Shown here piece by piece: positions 34,794-48,150 of a DNA stretch of 64,000 nt. The stretch comes from Halichoerus grypus. Taxonomy: Eukaryota; Chordata; Mammalia; Carnivora; Phocidae. The DNA lies in the NCBI RefSeq assembly GCF_964656455.1, contig NC_135714.1, forward strand, positions 63,637,850 through 63,701,849. The letters run 5' to 3'. A program made the translations under genes and the position numbers. Each line of letters begins with the position of its first letter. Within the stretch, counting starts at the first letter, position 1. The notes beneath the pieces are model-generated. The model was not told where the DNA came from. It saw nothing but the letters and a program-made list of their open reading frames with translations, and did not search any database.

Positions 34794-34982
34794 GGACACC
34801 TGGATGGCTCAGTCGGTTAAGCGGCTGACTCTTGATTTCAGCTTAGGTCATGATCTCAGGGTCCTGGGATTGAGCCCTACATCCAGCTCCCCACTCAGTG
34901 GGGAGTCTGCCTGAGGATTTTCTCTCTGTCCTCCTCCCATCCCATCCCCATTCACACGCTCTTTCTCTAAATAAATAAATAA

Positions 34983-35027
<45 letters not shown>
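34794..35027 (+). mobile_element. Old-type CAN SINE with (TA)n-expanded tail
   Basis: Head GGACACCTGGATGGCTCAGT, body GACTCTTGATTTCAGCTTAGG, and tail AAATAAATAAATAAATC followed by a pure (TA)n of about 47 bp (34,986-35,032). Exact TSD ATATATTAGGAAAAG at 34,779-34,793 and 35,028-35,042; the microsatellite therefore grew from the tail. Confidence 0.93.
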
Positions 35028-35036
<9 letters not shown>

Positions 35037-35099
35037 GAAAAGAAGACAGAGACTAATAATTAGGGACAAGGCAGAAAAAAACCCAAATGAGGTGGTCAA

Positions 35100-36240
35100 G
35101 GAATGACCCTCTGAAGGACAGCTGAGGAGAGATCTGAATAAAGTTAGGGAACAAACTATATAAAGGTCTATGAGGGGAAGAGAATTCCATTCAGAAAAAA
35201 TTATTCAAGTTAAGGTTTCCAAAATAAGAACAAGCTGGGTATGTTGAAGGACCAGCCAGAAGCCAGGGGACAAAAATTACATGCTTTCTAATTTATTAAA
35301 GAAAGAAATTCTTAATTGCATGAAACAATATTTATGAAATCATAACTTAAAACTTGCTTCACACACCATTTATTAGTTCAACATTAGCTTTTATGAGTCA
35401 CTTCTCTGCTAGATCTTGAAAATATATTAAAAATATCTGACATTGCCTTTGTTTTCATAAAGCTTATAGTCTAGTATTATGTTTTCACTATCATTAATCT
35501 CCACAGTTTATTTGTACTAGATTTGGACTGCAATCTACCCAAATCTCTTGCCATAGCATGGAATGGAGCTTTACTGAATCTCCTAGAAAAAGCAAGCTGC
35601 AGACTGGAGTGCATGCCCCTCAGAAATCATACAATTATACGCAGAGGTCTGGAACAGGGTCTAAGAAATAATCACGGTGTTTAAGTTTCAAGTTTTTAAG
35701 ACAAGTGTCCAGGTCAATTTTGAATATTTTACAGTAAGAAAAAAATGTTAGAAGTAAATACAATTTAGTAGGCGATATAAAAATCATGGCTGAACGAAAA
35801 CGTAACTAAATGATAGCCTTCTCTGGTTGCTATAACGTTATGTTTAGCTTTATAGAGTATTTTAAATATTTTTATGTTCTTTGTATATAGTTGAAAAGTG
35901 AATGAAAAAGATTTACAGAAAAAGAGAAATCAAGATCATTTTGAAAGGGGATAATCGAAACAAATTAGTATTATTGTTAGCATAATTTAATACTAATTAT
36001 ATGATACACATATAATAATTTAATACATTTGTTATTTAAGATAAAGCCAATGCAACAAAAAAATAAAAGACTGTATTAAAAACATACTGAAGGCCAGAAA
36101 TCCTGGCAGCTATAAATGCTTAAAGAAACAATTTTATGGAGACTGACAGATTTATAGGAGTAGATCCAAGAATCCTTAATAGAGGTGATCATTCACTCAA
36201 CAAACATTTATTGAGTAAGCCAGACAGTAGATGAAAACCT
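35100..36240. other. Unassigned gene-free sequence
   Basis: AT-rich; no exon or RNA gene. Text at 35,375-35,475 resembles the ancient repeat seen at 34,530 but is too decayed for a firm call. Confidence 0.4.
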
Positions 36241-36400
36241 AATATCTGTACAGCCCTGTACATAACACATCTACATGTATCATTTCATTTGATACTTGTT
36301 ACAATCCTGTGAAGTGTATACAGAAATTCAAAGGGGTTAATGTCCATGACCTAGCTCATACTGTTAGTGAGTCGAAATGCTGGGCTGGAAACCCGGGCTT
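36188..36400 (-). repeat. MIR relic, antisense, next to an ancient repeat start
   Basis: CATTTCATTTGATACTTGTTACAATCCTGTGAAGTG, then ATGACCTAGCTCATACTGTTAGTGAGTCGAAATGCTGGGCTGGAAACCCGGGC is the MIR reverse complement in correct order. The preceding CATTCACTCAACAAACATTTATTGAG is the ancient-repeat phrase mentioned at 34,530. Confidence 0.75.
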
Positions 36401-37179
36401 TTTAGCAACATATTTCCTGCTCTTTCCAGTATACCATGCTAACCTTCCTATTCATCTGTACAAGGTTGATGCTAGGGCATTCTTCTTCCTCTGACTTAAT
36501 TTTCTTCAATTAAGAGTCATCTTTACCACAAAGAAAATGAAAAGGCTGAGAATCTCTTAAAATGCTGTTAGAACCAAGTACATGTGGAAGACAGAGAGAA
36601 TGAAAGAGACAGGTGGGAACAGGGAAGCAAAGAGGAGGGCACACTCCAGGGAAATTTCCTTTGTTGTCTGTATTTTTTAAGTAGTTTTGGTGCTTATTAT
36701 ATTAGCTTCTAAAGATATTACTCGGGGAAAAAAGCATGTTAATCACCAATATTTCTTAATGTATACCCAACATCCATTTCCCCCAAATTTTGTAACATCG
36801 TTAATCCATTCTTATAGCATAGCTTCAATTAACACATCTAGTTGCTAACTTCCTAGTTTTTATTTCAACCCAACTGCTGTGAGGAAAATGGTATATTTCC
36901 AGATGCCTACTGAAAAAAATCAACTTAGACGATGCCACAATTACCTTAAGTTCAATTTGTCCAAAAACCTAATTTATAATCTGTGGGAAAACATCTTATT
37001 CCTCTTCCAGCCCCCTCCTATGTCCTTCATCTCTCTAAACTAAGAGAGCTATCTTTGCATCCAAGATGAGCAAGCCCAGCCACCATACAGCTCATCGCCT
37101 CCCTCCTTCTTTAGAGCTAGTCACCAATACTGGGTCGTAGATTTCACTAACAGTCGCAATCTGTCCTCATTAGCTTGGT
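36401..37179. other. Unassigned gene-free sequence
   Basis: No exon, RNA gene or repeat recognised. Confidence 0.45.
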
Positions 37180-37690
37180 AATGTCATCACCATTTCCTGA
37201 ACTACCAGAAGAGCCTCCTTCTTCTTCCTGTGTTCTGTGTCTTTCCTTTCCATTCCAGTCTCTACACCATCCGTAGCGGAAACTGTCTAAAACACAAATT
37301 TATTCATGTAATTTTCTAGAAAAAAAATTCATATTGGATCCCCCACCACCTGCAAGGTCAAGCCCAAATTCATTAGCATGGCTTTTAGTGCTCTCCACAA
37401 ACTATATTCAACCTTTCTGCCCATCCTCAGCCCCTTCCACTCTTACCCAAACCAAATTTAGGGGGTTTTTGTTGTCGTTGCTGTTGTTTTGCGTGAATTT
37501 TTTTTTCAAAGCACTTATCAAGGCTTGGAATTGTCTTATTTATGTGTATTGTTGGTCTCCTCCTCCACTAGAAGGCAAGCTTTCTAAGGGCAAGCACTCT
37601 ATTTGCTTTGTTTACTGCAGAATCTACAGTGTCCAGTAGAGTATCTGACACATAATATGTGCCCAATAGATATTTGTTGGTTGACTCACC
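37180..37690 (+). repeat. L2-like LINE 3' end
   Basis: CTGTCTAAAACACAAATTTATTCATGTAA, CTGCAAGGTCAAGCCCAAATTCATTAGCATGGC, AAAGCACTTATCAAGGC, CCACTAGAAGGCAAGC and GAGTATCTGACACATAATATGTGCCCAATAGATATTTGTTGG are the stations of an old LINE 3' end in order. The 101-codon frame over it (37,334-37,639) is not a host gene. Confidence 0.78.
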
Positions 37691-37849
37691 CAGAAATATC
37701 GAGACAATTGCCTTTGAAGCCCAAGCCCATATTATCTATTATATATTATTATATATGATAGACAGTCACTTTCTCACTTTTCACCTCACCTTGCATTCTA
37801 AGTAGTAAAATTTAAAAATTGATAAATTAGGGAAGTAACTGTCAGGGTA

Positions 37850-37960
37850 TCAAGGACACTCAGGTTTGGATTCTAGCTCCACATTAACTCAGTTACCTCA
37901 CTTAGAAAATGAGGAAATACTTTCTTCTTTACATAGTTGTTTTAAATCGTGTGTAATACA
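37850..37960 (+). repeat. Short MIR relic
   Basis: GGTTTGGATTCTAGCTCCACATTAACTCAGTTACCTCACTTAGAAAATGAGGAAATAC fits MIR with a short internal loss. Confidence 0.55.
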
Positions 37961-38996
37961 TGATTTATACCGCAAATATTTCCTCCCTCTCTTTCTTCCT
38001 TCTACCTCCTCTTTTGCTCTCTGCTACAGAATGTGTTTTTGTAGGATAAAACCTCTGGTATGAAGGAAAAGGAGAAAGGGGTATGTTTCCACATATTATT
38101 TTTGTTAAATTATGCCCCTTACAGATTAAAAATCACAGTGTCAGGTTTGGAAGAGGATTTTAAGGTTCATCTGGTCTCCTCTAAGATGTGTTGATTTCCT
38201 CTATAATTTCCCAACTACGTGATTGTCCAGCCTATGCTTAAACAGCTCTAGCAAGAAAAAAATCCACCTCTTATTACTGCCTAGCCATCAAAAAAACAAA
38301 AACCATTGTAAACCACATATCACGACCATGTAAAATTGTAGCATCAGCTAATATTAAAGATACTTTGCATAGTACAATAAATTAATTAAATTATCTTTAG
38401 TGAGTCTATTTGAATGGAAACTTCAACATCAAGTTTCCTGCAATTTCTTTATCAGGACCTCTAAAGTTGTATTTTTATTGATATTTTTAAAATAAATTCC
38501 TGTAACATCAAACCTATAAAGGTTCATCACAGACCAAATACATCTCTAACCTTTTAAGCGTTCACAGTAAAAACTGTCTTCTTTATTTATATAAGTTTGG
38601 AAAAGATACAAATGTAATCATAACCCCCAAAGCAAAATTTTATGGCAGTTTTCAGAACTCCTCACTATAAAAACTACTCAAACCTACAAACATAAAAGTT
38701 TCCAATAAAATTTGTTTTAGATACTGGCAATAAAACATTCTTTGCTTGCCTTTTAACTCCAAATTTTGGAGCCACGGCTGTCCAAATGCCAAAGATATAT
38801 TTCACATTCCCCAGCCACACATTCTCCAAACTTTTAATCTCCAATTGAAAAACACTATTATTATTTATTAAATATCATGAATATTTCATATTTAAGGAAT
38901 GTGTGTTAATGAGAACAAAAGAAAAATAGGTCATAGTAAAAAAAAAAAACCACAAAGAGAGCATCACATAAATCTTTAAGTAAGTAACTATATTTT
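37961..38996. other. Unassigned AT-rich sequence
   Basis: No exon, RNA gene or repeat recognised. Confidence 0.45.
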
Positions 38997-39012
38997 AAAA
39001 TAACGTCCTCAT

Positions 39013-39231
39013 GGGCGCCTGGGTGGCTCAGTTGGTTAGGCGACTGCCTTCGGCTCAGGTCATGATCCTGGAGTCCCTGGATCGAGTCCCGCATCAGGCT
39101 CCCTGCCGAGCAGGGAGCCTGCTTCTCCCTCTGACCCTCCCCCCTCTCACGTGCTCTCTCTGTCTCATTCTCTCTGTCTCAAATAAATAAATAAAATCTT
39201 TAAAAAAAAAAATAAATAAATAAAATAAAAT
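39013..39231 (+). mobile_element. CAN-type SINE, well preserved
   Basis: Head GGGCGCCTGGGTGGCTCAGT, GATCGAGTCCCGCATC B-box region, CCGAGCAGGGAGCCTGC and CTGACCCTCCCCC body type, AAATAAATAAATAAAATCTTT tail with extra TAAAA repeats. Exact 16-bp TSD AAAATAACGTCCTCAT at 38,997-39,012 and 39,232-39,247. Confidence 0.96.
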
Positions 39232-39724
39232 AAAATAACGTCCTCATGTTTTCACCTAAAAATGTTTGTGTTTTTTAACCCGGAACATGTTTCCTAATGA
39301 AAGTTTAAATAATAAGGGAGAAAAGTGTGCCTATAAGCATATATGTGATTCATATTGGAAACTTCTCTGAGAGCTTGTGTATGTTCTGCCATTAAGGGCA
39401 TTTGGAAAGCTGATTTCTCTTCCAGCTCCCAGGGCATGACGGAGAGGCTGCCAGGGACTTCCACCCTCAGGAAGCACCCAGAAGCATCCTAGCTCTGGGT
39501 CCTAACAGTTTTACCAAAGTGTTTCTTTCAGGCCTTGGACCCTGAGGTCAGTCCATTCCATTCATCACTCTGATCTCTGTTTCTCAGAGGCACCACATAA
39601 AATATAAACCGGGCTCATTGCTTTAACATGTGTGTATTGTTCACTGTGCAGATGGCACGTGGTGGTATATTGTCAAGGCACTTACATGCCTATTCCTCTG
39701 CCTTAAGGAGTATTGTGTGCAGAC

Positions 39725-39855
39725 ATGGGCAAAGGCTTTGGCATCAGATCGTTTATATTTGATCCTCAGCAAGGCCACTTTCTAACTGTACTAGCCTGGC
39801 AAGTTAAGGAACTTTTCTAAGTGACAATTTCCTCATCTGTAGAACTAGAGGTGGT
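39725..39855 (+). repeat. MIR relic
   Basis: GGCTTTGGCATCAGATCG, CTTTCTAACTGTACTAGCCTGGCAAGTTAAGGAACTTTTCTAAG and CAATTTCCTCATCTGTAGAACTAG are MIR in order. Confidence 0.75.
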
Positions 39856-42698
39856 GGGGTGGCGGGGGCGGGGGTGGTTCCTTCCTTTTGCCTTCTTCCT
39901 GACTCATGGTCCCATTGCTGACCTCCTTACAAACTCTTCCACTCTTATACTCGGTTTCTCTTTAAATAAAGTCCTCGTCATAATTCGTATGCCACAGAAG
40001 CAAACCTGAGACAAGGAATCATGTGTAAGTGACTCACTATGGTACCAGCAGAGACCTGGAAGGGAGTGAGGGGAGGAGGGCAGGGAGAGGGAAGAAGTCA
40101 AGCAGGGATCCACCTTCAGGCAAAGATTTAGCCTCACTTGATCCCACACAGGAGCTCTGGAGCCTAAATTATACCTACAAGTCTGTTCCCCTTAAAAGGT
40201 TGCCAGATAAAATACAGGACATCCTATTAAATTTGAATTTCAGATAAACAACAAATTCTCTTTAGTATAAGTATGGCTCAAACACTGCATGGAACAAACT
40301 CATACTAAAAAACATATATATTTGTTGTCTACCTGAAATTCCAACTTAATTGGCCATTCTATATTTTTATTTGTAAATCCAGAAACCCTACAAAGGCCAG
40401 GCTACTGAACTATGGTGGTGATGGTACAGGGACGGGGACGTGGATGGGGTGGGGGGAGCTCACAAAACCAGTAAAAAGGATTAGATGGAATCTGAGTGGA
40501 ATATCATCAGTATCTGCTAGCTTGTGTTCTCTCATTTTCTTCACACAGTGTTCCTTCCACTTTCTTTCCACTATGGAAACTTGGCTCATCCCTAAAGAAC
40601 CCTCACTTCTTTGCAGTTTTCACAATGGAGCCTGCTTTTTCTCTGTGAAAACAACAACAAAAACAAAACTGGCTTTCTACAATTCTTCACTGTGGCTTTT
40701 AGATCATGGATTCATTGTTCCGACTCCCCGGAGCTAAAGTCTCTCCTCTCTGAGCTCTGGCTATCTGCCTATTGCCTTCTACCCCGCTGAAGTTTTGCCT
40801 ACATTCAAGTGCCTTTTGATCAATTCACTGATAACTGTGGCATCTAGATCACAGGTACCCTCAGACCCCAAATGTTCCCACCAATTTGGTCACTACTTTG
40901 TCAATTAAGTAGTCTCAAAGTTTGGGTATCTCTTCTCCATTTCCACAGCACATTCTCTTGATTTTTACCTTACCTAACCATCCTGGGAGCTGCTCCACCC
41001 TTGAAAATTTAATTTAATTGGCCCACTTTGACAATACTCTTAGTCATTCAGTTTTCACTCTATTACTCTATTACATTAGGCCTTGAACTTAATGGAGACA
41101 CTTACCTAATCCATCAAGTCTTCCTGAATTTGCTTCCTTCTCTCTTCAGCAACACATTTCACCCTTTTATCAATATTTCTAAACATTCGAATGGCTTCCT
41201 CCTTTTTTCTTTCTGGTATATCCATTCTAAAACCCTTCAACCCATAGCTATGCAAACACTTCCTTCCTCCAGCCTTCCTGAATTTGATTAAAAGATTATC
41301 ATGATATAATGTATATTGGGATACCAAAACTTTCATTAGTAATAAGAGAAACAAGTTTAAATCATACTGAAGTTAATTATACTGTATTGCTATAACATAT
41401 TCCCAGTAGATAGTGTTTTAAGTGCAAAGATGCTGTGATACAATGCAATTTTTCTCTAGAAGTCATTAGGCATTTAATATGAAGAATATTAGCTTGAGTA
41501 GAATAGAAGCTTGGGTCTATATACCTAGCAATTTCTCATGCTACAGTATAAATTGGAAGCACTATTTTTTTAAAAATGCTGGATCCATGTTAATATTATA
41601 TATTGAAAATAGACACAAGGAAAAGATGTAATTATTTTCCTTGAAAAGTAGGCTTAAATTTAACCCTTATTTCCAATATCTTTGATTACATTTACCTACT
41701 TTGAAATCTAAACTAAGAAAAAAGTCAGAAATATGATGAAACAAAATAAGAATTATTGTTTGTACAAATATACATAAACAAAAAATGAAGATGAAACAAA
41801 GGGCACTTGTCACACACACGTATTCATGAAAACAAAAATGAAGTATTTATGAAGTTTAGGGTTTTATTTTTCTTGAAATTAAATAAAAATAACCTGAGGA
41901 GCAATTTAAAAACCCCAAAACATTTTCAAGTTCAACATTGTACCATTAAATATAAAGGCATACTTATTTCAAAACAAGGCTAATAAGATAGTTTACAGCA
42001 GGTTCATAATTCACTAGACTATCACTGTTCAAAACCAAAACAGCTAAAAGCTTGAAATGATGTCAAGAGACCCCTCTACTCCAAATAGTGAAATTGAAGT
42101 AAAGGTTAATGATATTTTAAGCCTATTTTTTCCTTTTTTGTCTTATTTTACTGTCTAAGCCATTTAGCATTTGGTATTCATGAAGGTGTGTGAACATTAA
42201 TTTTGGTTTTTATATACTTGTTTCAGACATACTTAAACTGAAATAGTTTGATTACTACACAAAGTATAAGGTACTAAATCATAATGCTTCTCCATTTAGT
42301 AAAATTGGATTTTACTAATCTTTTGCTTTAAATTTTATTTGCTGGGCTATAATATCCTCAAATATTTCCATATATCGTTAGACTCCTTCGGCATGAGTCC
42401 TGAGTCCCAGTGTAAGTTGTTGTGTGGGGGGAGATAGTCTAATATGATTGGGAAAATGATTACTTCAAGATGCTGGAATAAGAAGAACCAAAGAATGAGT
42501 TCCTGATGAATAATAACTAGTTAGATTATCTTCTGGTTTAAAACTGAATCTAAATTTTCAGGAGACCCAAGTAGTTTCTTAGAACTAGAGCTTACAGTGA
42601 CTCAGGGAATAATATCTTCTACAAATGTTCCTCTGGGCATTTAAGCATGTTAATGCAAGAAGCTGTAGGGGCATCTAACCGCCCTCTTCACCTGCAAA
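39856..42698. other. Unassigned gene-free sequence
   Basis: No exon or RNA gene is supported. Frames of 62-97 codons between 39,821 and 41,354 lie on both strands and overlap each other; none shows a domain. A GGGGCGGGGGTGG run lies at 39,855-39,875. Bases 40,860-41,290 may contain decayed old LINE text. Confidence 0.45.
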
Positions 42699-42723
42699 GC
42701 GCGCGCACACACACACACACACA
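42699..42723. repeat. (GC)n(AC)n microsatellite
   Basis: Alternating pyrimidine-purine tract, GC then CA units, 25 bp. Confidence 0.9.
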
Positions 42724-42944
42724 TTAAATAAGTTGGGTGCTACTTAGATAGACACGGGTTTGAGACCCATTACCTAATATAGGATATGTATTCTAGACCT
42801 AATAAGTATAAAGTTCTCCTGATTAAAAAGTTTCTTAAGTGTATCCTTCCAGGTGATACCTCTAAAATGTTATCTAAAAATCTCTACTTAGTTTAGGGCC
42901 ATGCTGGAACAATTATATCTTTACCATGTAAGCTTTTCATTAAT

Positions 42945-43060
42945 TCATTTGTTCACTCATTTAATAAATACGGATTGAATATCCATCATGTGCTAGGCAC
43001 TCCACTGAGTACTGAAAAGAATGGAACTATGCCAAAGATAAATGGTGTTTTAGCACCCTG
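42945..43060 (+). repeat. Ancient repeat relic
   Basis: TTCACTCATTTAATAAATACGGATTGAATATCCATCATGTGCTAGGCACTCCACTGAG is the same ancient phrase as at 34,530. Text to about 43,240 may continue it; the 87-codon frame there is not a convincing gene. Confidence 0.55.
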
Positions 43061-43249
43061 GAAACTTACATATGATGAGTATGATAACCCAAATGACACG
43101 CACTATATATGGCCAGGGAGCTTTCCATGTCTAAAAGTCAGGGAAGCCTTCTTCAACCAATTGACCTTTGAGATGAGACGTGATATGCGTATCCAGGAGG
43201 GAGTGAAGAAGGCAGAGAAAATCCAAAGGATTGGATAGCAACCTCTTGA

Positions 43250-46200
43250 AAGGATTAGCTCTGTATTTAGTTTTTATTTTTTACCTGTTCAAATAACTAC
43301 ATTCACAGTGGCTTAAAATAAACTAAGATATAAAACACAAAACATGAGAGCAAGGTGAAAGTTGGCATTCTCTATGGTCTTTTTGCTATCTGAAGGGTCC
43401 CTTCATGTGGATTTGACTTGAAAACAGATGGCCTGTGGTGGTGATTTAATGAGATAAATGCTCCTCCCCATTAGGATCTGTGGCTGGGTCTTTCTCTTAG
43501 TATTTACTAAAGAATAAAGTCATCTGCTTATATATTAGTACTTCTTAATCTGGTAGTATTTTATATTCCTGCAGCCAGTGTAGGAATTTATGATCTGAAA
43601 TATGGTAATGCTATCAATCCAGCCAGTACTTTTACTTCTCATGGTTTATCTTAAACAGGACTACTGTGTAATTGCTTCTGTGCTTTCCCATTTGTTTTCT
43701 CTTGTAAAAGAAAAAAGACTGAGAATATTAACAAGCCAGCTGTTAGCACTTCTTTGATATTTCCCTGTGGCCTGCTCCATTAGAGGGGGCTAAGTTCTTA
43801 ATATCAGTTGGATTTGTTAATTATTGGTAAACAGTGCTCTATGAGTATTAGATAATGGATTCATTTTGCACATTTATTTTTATCACGGTAATTTGGGTGT
43901 TCTCTTGTCTTTAATTGCTTTGTTTAAAAAGTACCTAAAAGCATAATCCAGAATTCCAAGTCTTCCACCAAATTAAAGAAAGCAATACTTTCCTTTACTT
44001 ATATGACCAAAGCAAATATAATTTCCAGCTCTTTTTCAAAAATTTACTTCAGATGATCTTGGGTCAGATTTTCTATACCTAACATTGTGGGGAAAAGACT
44101 ATAAAAGGTCACTGCATTCATGATACGAACAAACACTTTATTCAATTATTCATTTACTCAGGGTCAGCTTTATACCAGGTTTTGTGTTAGGCTTTGGGGA
44201 GATGAAAGCAATGATAATGATGGGGAAAATGTCACCCTAGAGACTCCTAAATAGTTGATCCTTTCAAATAAAGTTCAAGGGCATTTGGTATGTCATTTGC
44301 TGTTCCATAGGAGACAAAGACAAGCTCTAGTGAATTATGCTACAAGACAGCCAGTGAATGCCTAATTCCAGTCTCCTTGGTGGTAGCCCAAGTCTGGGAT
44401 AGTTCAGTTCATGTCTTTATAGCACATCACAAGAGATATCCATGGGGAAACCAAGAGACAAAGATCTAGATGTTTAGCCCTAAGGCAGAGAGATGATAGG
44501 AATAATGCATTTGACTAAGAGTATTTTAAAAAGAAAAAGGTCCTCTGCTCAGTGAGTTCATGTAGAGAACATCTCTAAGATGAACCATCTACTATCAGCT
44601 ATGGTGACACCTGCTGTGTGGTTCTAAGATCAGACATCTAGGAGAGCTCGCCCTCTCCCAGGAGGCAATCTTCAGAAAGTGTGTATCAGTCGGAAACACC
44701 GAGCAAAAGATACTGATGGAACTTAAGCCTAAGGTGCTTTCAGAATCTTCGAGACCAGGTTTCTAATTTACCCGGGATAGGGTTGAATTTTATTTATACT
44801 TCTTGCTGAGGCAGAAACCTAAATGACATGCAGACGGCTTCACAATTTGCTTAGCTAGTGATTGTTGCCCAGAACTAACTCCTAATAGCCTACTGAGTCA
44901 GTCCCAAGAACATCCTAAAGAAGTTGACCCCTTCCTTGATTGGAAGATTTACAAGGCAGTAGGTCCCCCTCCACCTCCCTGTACATATAGGTCCATGGAG
45001 AACAACAAACTGAAATGATCCTCCTTTCCTGGAACCAATATGGAGGCAACGTGAAGTGCAGGCAAATCCCGGGAGTCCTAAATGGCCTTCAACAGACATG
45101 TCCTAATGAAGCAAAGTTAAAAATTGGTAATAAATTAATGAGAATGTGCCTCTTAGTGGCAATCATCCAACCATTCCCTCCTAGAGCACCTTTTAATTAT
45201 TGTTACTAACGACAGAGTTTGGGGGTCACTGATTTCAGAAAAGAAGAAAACTTTTTTTTTTGCTTTCCAGGCAGTTACGTGCAGCCTCTGAATTCTGCAT
45301 GTTTGGTATAACCAATATTTATTACTTGTGGTTGTTACTTTTTTAAATGCTGGGCAATGGCATTCCTTTACTGGGTTGAAAAGACACTTTATAAATTTGC
45401 CCTTTTTCCTTCCGATGTCCAAGGACATTGTCATTTGGGGCTGTTCATCATTTGTAGACAGTAATGATAAGAATAATATGCCCCACACACCTTCTCTGTC
45501 TTCACGGGGTACCTCAATAATCCCTAAGGAGTCATAGAGGTAGGGGGGAAAACTCCCTGTTGTATCTATTTCCCATCTTTCTGTTATCTGGGCTTATGAC
45601 CAATTTAGGCAGAGAATCATTCAGCAGCTCACTGGTGATCTTCACAGCTGCTGGCTAATGCAGCCTCTTAAACATCTCTAAGAAGCTTTAAAATCTGCTT
45701 AGGAATCTGTCAGAGTGACACATGTTGGCAGCAATTTAATTTCACAAAGAATCATGGAGTGAATGCACTACCCACCTTTCCTCTCTCCCTTTCCTTCCTT
45801 CCCACCATACCACATGACATATTCCAAATGGATGACTTTCTGGGGTTACCTCTCATAGAATATAACTTACAAGTTGGGAAATTAGAAGAGCAATCAACAC
45901 GAGTCAACAATTTAACATCATTTTTTTATAGCAACTAGGCTGTAAGTGGGGAAGAGAGTGAGGACATGCCACCAGACAGTAACAGAGCATAGAACAGAAG
46001 CCATTGTTCCAGAGCTCCCTGCTTGGCCATCCATGGCAAGCTCATGCCCACAGCTGTCCTGCCTTTTTACTTCAGCCACCAAATCCATCTGATCTCTTCT
46101 CTATCCTCAAACTTCCAGATTCAGAAATAGTGGAGAGTGCAGAAAAGCTATCAAAGAGAAATGAATGGGTGTATTTTGATAGCAACTCATGAGAAACTAT

Positions 46201-48004
46201 GGCCTTCATCACTTTGCTTGTGTTCTGACTTTAGCTTGCTCTTTCCTGCTTAACAAAGGAAGAAGAAATTTTAGGCAGTGTTGGAAAACTCACGATTAGG
46301 AAAATAAAAAGGATAACCATAGATTTACATTTTTAAGGAATTTGTTGAGCTTACGTTTTCAAAGCTCCTCCCACAATAAAACTTTTTTCCCCTTCAAGAT
46401 TGCTAATATAGGATCTATCCCTCAAGAGGAAATAATGTCCTGAGAGTTTTTAAAAACAATCGTGAGTGGAGGGAGATTGTAGGATTCATATTTTTAAATG
46501 AATTATAGGGTCTGTATGCACCACTCTTTAGTGTTTAGTCCTGGCAGAACAAAATATTGATTCCAGTCCGCTGTGAAAATACCCCAACAGAGTGAAAATT
46601 AGAAGTTAATATAGGCAGCAAACTCGTGATTGATTACGCTGTTCATTGAGAGATTTACATAACTAAAAGGTAGGAGTTGTCAGCAGATTTAGTGCATGCT
46701 CCCAGCCCTCACAAAGCCAGCAAGGCTAAGCCCCATCTTATCATTTTCACTAAGTCCCATCTTCAGATGAAAACTAAGCACTGAACAATCCAAGTTCCCC
46801 AGAGCCTTTTACAAGAAATGATCCCTGCCCGGAATTATCATCACTTGCATAGTTTTTCTAACAGGCTAGTGCAGCCCCCCTTTGAGGAGAAACCCTCTGA
46901 GGGCAAAAGAAAATTCAGTCAAGCACACCCAACCTCAAAGGCATCACTGATAGTGAAGTAAGTTCAGCAGAACTTCCTTCAACTGGTTAAACTCTGAAAT
47001 ATCATCCACATAGACAGCAAACTCGAAGTTACTCTTCTGCCTTCACAGGACCAGAACATCTTCTTACCACCAATGACGAGGCTACGAGCCCATGAGACTG
47101 GTGAAAGATGCCTTCATTTATTTACATATTTATATATTTTGAAGACTTTTCCCATTAAAAAATTTTACTATTCAGTTTCCCAGAAGGCCTAGAGATCTTG
47201 AGAAGAAAACCACAAATTTGGTTTGAGTGTTAAATTGGTAGCAGCCATGAGAAGGGCTGCCTGAGTTAATTATGTGGGGTTTACCTGCCCTGTAGAGGTG
47301 TGAGTTAGATTATGCGGGAGTCCCATCATGATTTGTACTACTCAGAGAAGCAAATAACTCTCCCATTTTTACTATATGCTTTATTTTAATGCAACATGTA
47401 TCTCTTAGCCAATGGGTAGAAAGTGATACTTTATTGGTGTGACCCAGAATTAAGAAGCAAAACCATGAGGAGGTATAGTTCACATATGAATTTGCTGATT
47501 CCAGTTTCCATGGTTAAAAGAAGTTGACAACGTACATATATCCCAAGCCTTGCATGTATCTGTGTCCTCAAAAGAGAACTGGCATTGCTTCCCCTAATTC
47601 AAATCCCAATGATCTATTGCTCTTTAATATTAACAGTCATTGCTGGTCTGCCTCTTGCAGCACAAGCAGCTTCGGCTCCAAATCTCAAGGTCTAAAGACC
47701 GTCATCATTTATCTAATGAGCCCCAGGAGGACCCAGGGTAGCTCAGCCCATTAAGCAAGCTGGGTCTCAAGCAAGGGCTGTTGAAAGTTGACCTGAAACT
47801 GCCAGAATTCTCCTTTGTGGGGTTTTGTTATGAGTCATAAAATTCACTTCCTCCATGGAAAATCCAACAGTATCTGTTAATTGTGTCTCTGCTCCGTGCC
47901 ATAAGCTTTACCTCACCAGAGCATCTGCTTGGGCTTCATCCCGTCACTAATGATCATTTTCTACTTTCCAGTCACTAATTTTTAAGAAGCACCAGTGAGA
48001 TATA
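43250..48004. other. Gene-free, low-repeat stretch
   Basis: Nearly 5 kb with almost no recognisable transposon beyond a weak ancient relic at 44,127-44,230. Open frames of 60-111 codons (for example minus 45,153-45,488) have no visible domain, signal or splice context. It is the longest stretch free of SINE and L1 between 39,231 and 48,695. Confidence 0.5.
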
Positions 48005-48150
48005 GTGAAAATATGCCCTTCAAGAGGTGTCGTGAAACTTAATTTCTATTCCCATTTCTGCCAATAACTATCTAAGTGACCTTGAGGGAGACCTGACTTC
48101 TCTGAACTTTGGTTTCCTCATCTGCAAAACTAGATGACATGCAAGGTTCC
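48005..48150 (+). repeat. MIR relic
   Basis: TTCCCATTTCTGCCAATAACTATCTAAGTGACCTTGAGGGAG, then TTCTCTGAACTTTGGTTTCCTCATCTGCAAAACTAGATGA: MIR in order. Confidence 0.8.

Noticed and set aside
45153..45488. 111-codon open frame on -
   Set aside because: Overlaps frames on the other strand and shows no domain or exon signals.
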